Below, piece after piece: positions 6,721 to 11,938 of a stretch of 11,938 nucleotides of DNA (its first letter is position 1; each line of letters opens with the position of its first letter). Under the pieces are notes generated by a model. It was not told the origin of the DNA. It searched no databases and saw only the letters and a list, made by a program, of their open reading frames with translations. The stretch comes from Bacteroidota bacterium. Its GTDB lineage: Bacteria > Bacteroidota > Ignavibacteria > Tepidaquicellales > Tepidaquicellaceae. A program made the translations under genes and the position numbers. The DNA is taken from positions 204 through 12,141 of the forward strand of contig DOWN01000345.1 of the NCBI GenBank assembly GCA_003519545.1, given 5' to 3'.

Positions 6721-8331
6721 ATGTCTGATTTACTTAACGATAAAATAAAAAATACAAAAACTTTTACTATAATTAGCCATCCGGATGCGGGTAAAACAAC
6801 GCTCACTGAAAAATTACTTTTGTTCGGTGGAGCAATTCAAATTGCCGGTGCGGTAAAATCAAACAAAATTAAAAAAACTACCATTTCAGATTTTCTCGAA
6901 ATAGAAAAACAAAGAGGTATTTCCGTTACGACCTCTGTTATGAATTTCAATTATAACGGATTTAACATTAACCTGCTTGATACTCCGGGACATAAAGATT
7001 TCGCGGAAGATACATACAGAACCCTTACTGCGGTTGAAAGTGTAATACTCGTTATTGACTGTGTGAAAGGTGTGGAAGAGCAAACTGAAAAACTAATGAA
7101 TGTTTGCAGAATGAGAAATACTCCCGTGATAATTTTTATAAATAAACTCGACCGTGAAGGTAGAAATCCTTTTGAACTGCTTGATGAAATTGAAGAGAAA
7201 CTTGATATAAAGGTTAAGCCGCTCTCATGGCCCGTAGGTATTGGCTCAGGTTTTAAAGGAGTTTATAATATTTATGAAAATACATTTAATTATTTCATTT
7301 CAAATAAACAAAAAGTTGAAAAAGATGTGGAGACTTTCACTGATATGAACGATGACAGATTGTCAGTAATTCTCGGAGATTCGACAGAAAAATTAAAAAA
7401 AGATCTTGAACTTGTGGAAGGCGTGTATGGAAAATTTGAACTTGAAGAGTATTTGTCGGGAACTGTCGCACCGGTTTATTTCGGAAGTGCTTTAAATAAT
7501 TTCGGTGTTAAAGAATTGCTCGATAGTTTCATCAATATTGCACCGACTCCAAAAGCAAGAGAAACTACTTCCGGATATGTTGATTCTACTGATGAAAAAT
7601 TTTCAGGTTTTGTTTTTAAAATTCATGCAAACTTAAATCCAAAACACCGCGATAGAATTGCTTTCCTCAGAGTTTGCTCAGGTAAATTTGAAAGAAATAA
7701 ATTTTATCATCATGTCAGACTTGACCGTGATATAAAGTTTGCTAATCCTGCTGTTTTTATGGCGTCTGATAAAAAATTAATTGAAGAAGCATTTCCCGGT
7801 GAAGTTGTCGGGTTGTATGATTCAGGTATTTTTAAAATCGGTGATACTTTAACTGAAGGTGAAAAATTTATGTTCAAAGGTATTCCTACATTTTCTCCTG
7901 AAATTTTTAAAGAACTGCGACTTAATGATCCTTTCAAATCTAAACAAATGGATAAAGGAATTTTACATTTAACAGATGAAGGACTTGCTCAGGTATTTAT
8001 TCAATATCATGGAAACAGAAAAATTGTCGGAACCGTCGGTGAACTTCAGTTTGATGTTATTCAATACAGACTGCAAAATGAATACGGAGTTGATTGTAAA
8101 TTCACACCTGTAAATTATCATAAAGCATGTTGGGTGATTTATGATGATGACAGCGATATTAACGAATTGCTGACTTTCAGATCAAATAATTTATTTAAAG
8201 ATAAACATAATAACCTCGTTTTTATGTCAGAATCTCCATATCAGATTGAAAAAGCAATGATGAATAACCCAAAAGCAAAATTCCTTTTCAATATTGAATA
8301 CAATATAGAGACGGTTCAGGAAGAAAATTAA
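6721..8331 (+). CDS. prfC: Peptide chain release factor 3 (RF3), GTPase
   Basis: RF3 is a cytoplasmic translational GTPase that removes RF1 or RF2 from the ribosome after peptide release. The 536 residues match the usual length of about 525-530. The G domain shows G1 SHPDAGKTT (19-27), the RF3-typical LLLFGGAIQIAGAVK stretch (32-46), the switch motif EKQRGISVTTSVM (62-74), G3 DTPGH (87-91), G4 NKLD (141-144) and a G5-like GSAL (255-258, followed by NNFGV). The SHPDAGKTT form and the GAIQIAGAVK segment separate it from EF-G. Domain II begins near 295 (FSGFVFKIHANLNPKHRDR). The C-terminal domain carries VGELQFDVIQYRL (439-451). No key residue is missing. Start: ATG after AAAATAACT, no Shine-Dalgarno. 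It stands alone, with 279 bases before it and 321 after, and has no evident link to the copper cluster. Confidence 0.96.
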   Translation: MSDLLNDKIKNTKTFTIISHPDAGKTTLTEKLLLFGGAIQIAGAVKSNKIKKTTISDFLEIEKQRGISVTTSVMNFNYNGFNINLLDTPGHKDFAEDTYRTLTAVESVILVIDCVKGVEEQTEKLMNVCRMRNTPVIIFINKLDREGRNPFELLDEIEEKLDIKVKPLSWPVGIGSGFKGVYNIYENTFNYFISNKQKVEKDVETFTDMNDDRLSVILGDSTEKLKKDLELVEGVYGKFELEEYLSGTVAPVYFGSALNNFGVKELLDSFINIAPTPKARETTSGYVDSTDEKFSGFVFKIHANLNPKHRDRIAFLRVCSGKFERNKFYHHVRLDRDIKFANPAVFMASDKKLIEEAFPGEVVGLYDSGIFKIGDTLTEGEKFMFKGIPTFSPEIFKELRLNDPFKSKQMDKGILHLTDEGLAQVFIQYHGNRKIVGTVGELQFDVIQYRLQNEYGVDCKFTPVNYHKACWVIYDDDSDINELLTFRSNNLFKDKHNNLVFMSESPYQIEKAMMNNPKAKFLFNIEYNIETVQEEN

Positions 8332-8386
8332 AATTTTATTTTTTTTTATATTGCATTTAAAAATTTTTTTTTAGAAGTTTGTATTA

Positions 8387-8536
8387 GATCGCAGATTTTA
8401 GTAGGGCAAACCAATCTCTGGTTTTACCAAAACAATAAGTAAGAATAGTCAGTCTTCGGACTGATTCATTCCTTCCTTAATCTAAATTCATATTTCATGG
8501 CGGGGTATAATTTAATTTAACGAAAAATCTGCGATC
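8387..8536. repeat. 150-nt element bounded by 13-bp perfect inverted repeats
   Basis: GATCGCAGATTTT (8387-8399) and AAAATCTGCGATC (8524-8536) are exact reverse complements enclosing 124 bases. Inside are AAACCA/TGGTTT arms in 8408-8425 and the UUCG-capped hairpin at 8436-8479. No reading frame fits. Three readings are open: a small non-autonomous mobile element or REP/BIME-type repeat, a structured non-coding RNA, or a 5' regulatory leader of the downstream gene. No target-site duplication is obvious at the ends. Confidence 0.55.
8436..8479. other. Long hairpin with C(UUCG)G tetraloop
   Basis: The inner stem AGTCAGTC (8447-8454) pairs with GACTGATT (8459-8466) with one G-U pair around loop TTCG, closed by C-G. 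This is the exceptionally stable cUUCGg tetraloop. After one bulged C, the stem continues: TAAGTAAGAAT (8436-8446) pairs with 8468-8479, with one more bulge and one mismatch. The G-U pair and tetraloop orientation favour an RNA read from the + strand. Confidence 0.55.
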
Positions 8537-8652
8537 CCTCCTTTTTTTTCCCACTCAATTTATAAATCCAATTTAATTTACTCTTTAAATACTTGTTTTT
8601 TCAGTTTTTATTTATAATTGTTTGATTACATTCTATACTTAAAATCACAATT

Positions 8653-10263
8653 ATGAAAATAATAAAAACTTTGTTTTTTATTGTTCTTTTTATTGTTATA
8701 ATTTATTTCTTAAATTATAAAACTTCTCCTGTTCTTACTGATGTCCAATCTACAGTTCTCAAACCCGGAAAATACACTTCTTTAGAATTCTCAAAATTAA
8801 GAGAAATTCTGCCTAAAAGATTAGAATACATTGAAAATAATTCATCTTTTTTAAATCCTTATAATAAGGATAAAATGGAGTTAATAAAATCGAAATTAAG
8901 TTCGGCAACTGATGAAGAACTGATAATGTTATCGGCATTTACTCCAAATACCGATTTAGGAATGTATCGTCTTGAGCCGTTAAAAAATCCAACTTCAGTT
9001 TATACTTCTTTTCAGTTTCAGCAGGGAACATTCGGATGGTTTTGGATTTACGGAACGTTTGTAGATTCACTCGGTGAAACTGCATCTTATATGTTTTATC
9101 TTTTCAGAATTGATTTATTAAATCCTGAGTTATCCAAAGAATTAAATTTACCAATGGGTTCTACTACTTATTATTTTATTTCAACCGGAGTTGGCAAAGG
9201 TGACCAATGGGAATATTCACCATTCAAAGTATGCAGAGGTGAGTATGATATCACGAATGATTCTGTTTTTAAATTTTCTGCTTTGGATTTACCTGAAGGG
9301 TGGACTTGTAATTTTTCATTTAACACTTCAAAGAATATTGAAATTTATTCGACATTCAGAAATGAAACTAAGTTAAACGATTCGTCAAAGTCAAATAAAA
9401 CAAGCGGTATCGCAGTAAATATGAATTCTGTACGGCAACCTTTTTTTAACGGAAAGGAAGGATGTGCTCCTTGTGAAGGAGGAGCAGGAACGTTATATCT
9501 CTCATATACTCAGATGAGAACTAACGGCTCACTTACAATTAATGATTCAACAACTGCTTATAAAAACGGTACGGGTTGGATTGATAGACAATGGGCAAAT
9601 GGTTTTGTCTCAACGGTTTCATTGGCTTTATTGAATAACACGTTCGGTATGTTTAAATCAACTGCAACAGGTCTTGGTAAATATGTCTGGATTAATTTAC
9701 ACTTGAACGATAGTCTTCAATATATGATTTATAATTTTTTTCCGCTTGATAAAGTTTTAATTCCCGGTACACAGTTTAACACAACTATAAACAGATACGG
9801 ACCTGATCAGATTATATGGTCGTTAAACGGAACGGGTGAAGTTATAGATACAGTCGTAAGAGAAGGAATTATTTTCCCGATTAAATATAAACTGTCAACA
9901 CAGGATGGAACGTTTATAATTGACGGCACCAAGTTTAAAAATTCGTTAAGCGTAGATATAACAAATAATTTTCACTGGGATGGATCGGCAATTATATATG
10001 ATTCAACCGGAAAAAATATAATGGGAACAGGATTTATTGAAGCAAATCAGTTCACACCTCAGTCGGATTACGTAAAAAATGAGTTGTCAATAATGGGACT
10101 TGATACTAATGAAAGTAATCTAACTTTATTCAATGAATCCGGAAGTAAGTTACCCGTTTCTCAGGGAATATACAGTTTGTTAATTCTCTTATTTATTTTA
10201 GGATTTTTCATTTATATAATTTATTCATTCTTCAGAAAGTTTGTATTTAAAAAGAGGAGTTAA
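8653..10263 (+). CDS. CrtC/AttH-like lipocalin-fold protein with two membrane helices
   Basis: The 536-residue protein has an N-terminal signal anchor (about 4-20), a large extracytoplasmic part and a C-terminal helix (about 506-526) followed by a basic tail (FRKFVFKKRS). The centre resembles the carotenoid hydratase CrtC / AttH lipocalin-like family. A strand LYLSYTQMRTNGSLTI (281-296) is followed by GTGWIDRQWANG (306-317), the family's G-x-GW-x-D-x-x-W signature, and GTGFIEANQF (458-467) matches the family's closing G-x-G-x-x-E strand. Members include carotenoid 1,2-hydratases and uncharacterised exported proteins. No carotenoid genes are nearby, so the substrate is unknown and a hydrophobic ligand is a family-level guess. 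A CAPC motif (271-274) lies just before the signature strand and could form a disulfide. Being anchored at both ends is unusual. The next gene is 72 bases downstream without a visible terminator, so co-transcription is possible. Confidence 0.72.
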   Translation: MKIIKTLFFIVLFIVIIYFLNYKTSPVLTDVQSTVLKPGKYTSLEFSKLREILPKRLEYIENNSSFLNPYNKDKMELIKSKLSSATDEELIMLSAFTPNTDLGMYRLEPLKNPTSVYTSFQFQQGTFGWFWIYGTFVDSLGETASYMFYLFRIDLLNPELSKELNLPMGSTTYYFISTGVGKGDQWEYSPFKVCRGEYDITNDSVFKFSALDLPEGWTCNFSFNTSKNIEIYSTFRNETKLNDSSKSNKTSGIAVNMNSVRQPFFNGKEGCAPCEGGAGTLYLSYTQMRTNGSLTINDSTTAYKNGTGWIDRQWANGFVSTVSLALLNNTFGMFKSTATGLGKYVWINLHLNDSLQYMIYNFFPLDKVLIPGTQFNTTINRYGPDQIIWSLNGTGEVIDTVVREGIIFPIKYKLSTQDGTFIIDGTKFKNSLSVDITNNFHWDGSAIIYDSTGKNIMGTGFIEANQFTPQSDYVKNELSIMGLDTNESNLTLFNESGSKLPVSQGIYSLLILLFILGFFIYIIYSFFRKFVFKKRS

Positions 10264-10335
10264 TACCGGTTAACTACATTTAAATTGAGATATTATTTAG
10301 TTATTTTATTGGTTTCCAAATTTTAATCAGATAAA

Positions 10336-11796
10336 ATGTCAAAAAATACACCAATTACCGTTGCATACGGGGACGGAATAGGTCCGGAAATTATGTCAGC
10401 ATCTTTAGATATCCTTCAGGCTGCCGGAGCAAAAATAGATATAGAAGTTATTGAAATAGGTGAGAAAGTTTATTTAAAAGGTAACTCAGCAGGAATTGAA
10501 GACTCATCATGGGAATCATTATTAAAAACAAAAGTATTTTATAAAGCCCCAATCACAACACCACAAGGTGGCGGATTTAAAAGTCTTAACGTTACTACAA
10601 GAAAAACTTTAGGTCAGTTTGCTAATGTCCGTCCATGCGTTTCTTATGCACCTTTTGTTCAGACAAAACATCCCGTTATGGATGTAACAATCATCAGAGA
10701 AAACGAAGAAGATTTATATGCGGGGATTGAACACAGACAAACTCAGGATGTAACTCAGTGTTTAAAACTTATTACTTATCCGGGAACAGAGAGAATTATC
10801 AGATATGCGTTTGAATATGCAAGAGCAAACTATAAGAAAAAAGTTACTTGTTTTGTGAAAGACAACATAATGAAAATTACTGACGGTTTATTTCACAAAT
10901 TATTTGATGAGATAGGAGAAGAATATCCTGATTTAACAAAAGAGACATGGATAGTTGATATCGGTGCGGCAAAACTTGCAACAAGTCCTGAAGATTTTGA
11001 AGTTATCGTAATGGAAAATTTATACGGAGATATTTTATCGGACGTAGCAGCACAGATGACAGGTTCTGTTGGTCTTGCAGGGTCAGCAAATATTGGTGTG
11101 AGATGTTCAATGTTTGAAGCGATTCACGGTTCTGCACCGAGAAGAGCAGGAAAAAATCTTGCAAATCCTTCTGGCTTATTACTTGCCGGTGTTATGATGA
11201 TGGCACATATAAAACAATTTGATGTTGCTTCAAAAGTTCATAACGCATGGCTGAAAACAATTGAGGATGGAATTCATACTTACGATATATTCAAAGAAGA
11301 TGTAAGTAAAAAACTTGTAGGTACAAAAGAATTTGCACAGGAAGTTATAGCAAGACTCGGAGATAATCCAAAAATTCTCAGACCTGTTCAGTATTTTGCG
11401 AAGTCAGATCCTTTGACAGAAGTTGAAGCCAAAATGACAAAAAGACCGGATGAGAAAAAAGATTTAATAGGTGTTGATATGTTTGTTCAGTGGAGCACAA
11501 CTGAAGATATGGATTTACTTGCCAATAAATTAAAAGAAATAAAACCTGATTCTCTTGAATTAGTAGTTGTTTCCAACAGAGGTGTTAAAGTTTGGCCCAA
11601 AGGAATTGTTGAACCATTAAGAGTAGATCATTACAGATGCAGATATGAAACAAAAGATAAAACCAAACCGATTTCACATAAAGACATTGCGAAATTACTC
11701 GAGAATGCCGATAAAGCAGGAATCGATTTTATAAAAACAGAAAACTTATATTACTTCGACGGAAAGCCCGGCTATTCACTTGCCCAGGGTCAGTAA
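10336..11796 (+). CDS. icd: Isocitrate dehydrogenase, long Thermus-type form, probably NADP-dependent
   Basis: It oxidatively decarboxylates isocitrate to 2-oxoglutarate in the cytoplasmic TCA cycle. The 486 residues match the long Thermus-type enzyme (about 496), with the catalytic domain to about 345 and a C-terminal extension. Visible motifs: GDGIGPEI (12-19), the substrate loop KSLNVTTRK (82-90), NVRP with R99, IREN with R121, Y128, the catalytic Lys in VKDN (K175), the metal-binding aspartates in NLYGDILSD (D232, D236) and FEAIHGSAP (260-268). R269-R270 occupy the place of the K-Y pair that selects NADP in the Escherichia coli enzyme, while NAD enzymes usually have Asp there. NADP use is therefore likely but inferred. 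The extension contains VSNRGVKVWP (412-421) and DHYRCRY (431-437), typical of this subgroup. The loop and extension argue against isopropylmalate dehydrogenase. ATG follows CAGATAAA without a Shine-Dalgarno, and an intrinsic terminator follows the gene. Confidence 0.93.
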   Translation: MSKNTPITVAYGDGIGPEIMSASLDILQAAGAKIDIEVIEIGEKVYLKGNSAGIEDSSWESLLKTKVFYKAPITTPQGGGFKSLNVTTRKTLGQFANVRPCVSYAPFVQTKHPVMDVTIIRENEEDLYAGIEHRQTQDVTQCLKLITYPGTERIIRYAFEYARANYKKKVTCFVKDNIMKITDGLFHKLFDEIGEEYPDLTKETWIVDIGAAKLATSPEDFEVIVMENLYGDILSDVAAQMTGSVGLAGSANIGVRCSMFEAIHGSAPRRAGKNLANPSGLLLAGVMMMAHIKQFDVASKVHNAWLKTIEDGIHTYDIFKEDVSKKLVGTKEFAQEVIARLGDNPKILRPVQYFAKSDPLTEVEAKMTKRPDEKKDLIGVDMFVQWSTTEDMDLLANKLKEIKPDSLELVVVSNRGVKVWPKGIVEPLRVDHYRCRYETKDKTKPISHKDIAKLLENADKAGIDFIKTENLYYFDGKPGYSLAQGQ

Positions 11797-11823
11797 AAAT
11801 TATTCATAATTATTTTTAATCTT

Positions 11824-11858
11824 AATCCCGTAAAGAATTTTCTTTACGGGATTTTTTT
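11824..11858 (+). terminator. Intrinsic terminator after isocitrate dehydrogenase
   Basis: A perfect 13-bp stem (AATCCCGTAAAGA at 11824-11836, TCTTTACGGGATT at 11841-11853) with an ATTT loop runs into seven T's (11852-11858). It starts 28 bases after the stop codon. On the other strand no T-run follows, so it works in the + direction only. Confidence 0.93.
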
Positions 11859-11862
11859 ATTC

Positions 11863-11893
11863 TTGACATAAAATAAAATTTGTGTTAGTTTTA
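11863..11893 (+). promoter_or_regulatory. Candidate promoter for a gene beyond the window
   Basis: TTGACA (11863-11868) is followed by TAGTTTTA (11886-11893), which matches the Bacteroidota -7 consensus TAnnTTTG at all but the last base. The gap between TTG and the -7 element is 20 bases, within the usual range. Its place just after the terminator and ahead of the palindrome at 11889-11927 supports a new transcription unit starting near 11897. Confidence 0.4.
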
Positions 11894-11927
11894 CAAAGCA
11901 CTTTATTTTTTAAAGTACTTTGTAAAA
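11889..11927. promoter_or_regulatory. Large palindromic operator-like site near the window end
   Basis: Two 17-base arms (11889-11905 and 11911-11927) are reverse complements at 16 of 17 positions around TTTTT. Each arm contains a near-palindromic 10-mer, AAAGCACTTT (11895-11904) and AAAGTACTTT (11912-11921), 17 bases apart centre to centre. The site overlaps the predicted transcription start, so a dimeric repressor pair is a reasonable reading. The regulator is unknown. It could alternatively act as an RNA hairpin in the leader. Confidence 0.5.
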
Positions 11928-11938
11928 ATAGAAATAAA

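Larger units (their letters stand above)
8332..8652. other. Intergenic region with T-runs and a structured element
   Basis: No plausible gene is seen. Just after prfC there are two T-runs (8341-8347 with flanking T's, and 8364-8372), each behind a short A/T-only palindrome. They may end the prfC transcript but lack a GC stem. Positions 8387-8536 hold the inverted-repeat element listed separately, followed by CCTCC and a run of eight T's (8542-8549). The last 100 bases are very AT-rich and must contain the promoter of the lipocalin gene, but I see no convincing consensus match there. Confidence 0.6.

Noticed and set aside
8332..8375. Intrinsic terminator directly after prfC.
   Set aside because: There are T-runs but only A/T palindromes without any GC-containing stem; kept as a note in the intergenic entry only.
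1..11938. CRISPR array, complete insertion sequence, rRNA or tRNA genes.
   Set aside because: No regularly spaced direct repeats, transposase or recognisable stable RNA was found by reading both strands; no search tool was available.

Overview
The window is AT-rich (roughly one third G+C by eye) and carries eight genes, all on the + strand and none visibly broken. It looks like an Ignavibacteria/Chlorobi/Bacteroidota-type bacterium. The Asp-box protein at 1441-3969 ends in a type IX secretion (T9SS) type A sorting domain containing NFPNPFNPST, a form common in Ignavibacteria-like genomes. No gene has a clear Shine-Dalgarno sequence; starts sit in A/T-rich context (e.g. TCTTAATATGAAA), as is usual in this superphylum. 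The lineage call is inference.

Layout: 63-1268 is an exported serine hydrolase of the beta-lactamase/DD-peptidase fold. 1441-3969 is a large T9SS-exported protein with eleven Asp-box repeats. Between them, 1287-1409 is almost filled by three inverted repeats. 4162-6441 is a three-gene copper cluster: a 118-aa two-helix membrane protein, a 112-aa exported protein whose predicted mature N-terminus is CPKC, and a 512-aa membrane-anchored protein with a NirK-like two-domain core plus a C-terminal amicyanin-like blue-copper domain. A 16-bp FNR/DNR-type palindrome lies just upstream of this cluster. 6721-8331 is peptide chain release factor 3 (prfC). 8653-10263 is a CrtC/AttH-like lipocalin-fold protein with a membrane helix at each end. 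10336-11796 is a long-form (Thermus-type) isocitrate dehydrogenase followed by a textbook intrinsic terminator. The last 80 bases look like a promoter with a large palindromic operator for a gene beyond the window.

The copper cluster is the most interesting part. The core keeps all three type 2 copper histidines, the type 1 Cys and His ligands and the catalytic His of copper nitrite reductases. The catalytic Asp position is Ser, however, and the type 1 axial Met position is Gln. With the extra blue-copper domain, the membrane anchor, two unrecognised small partners and the FNR-type site, this suggests an oxygen- or nitrogen-oxide-regulated envelope copper redox system. Whether it reduces nitrite cannot be settled from sequence.

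The intergenic DNA is also structured. Two related 25-nt repeats flank the copper cluster, one of them forming a perfect 14-bp hairpin. The 321-nt gap before the lipocalin gene holds a 150-nt element closed by 13-bp perfect arms, with an inner hairpin capped by a C(UUCG)G tetraloop. The remaining genes (release factor, isocitrate dehydrogenase) are housekeeping and show no functional link to the cluster.
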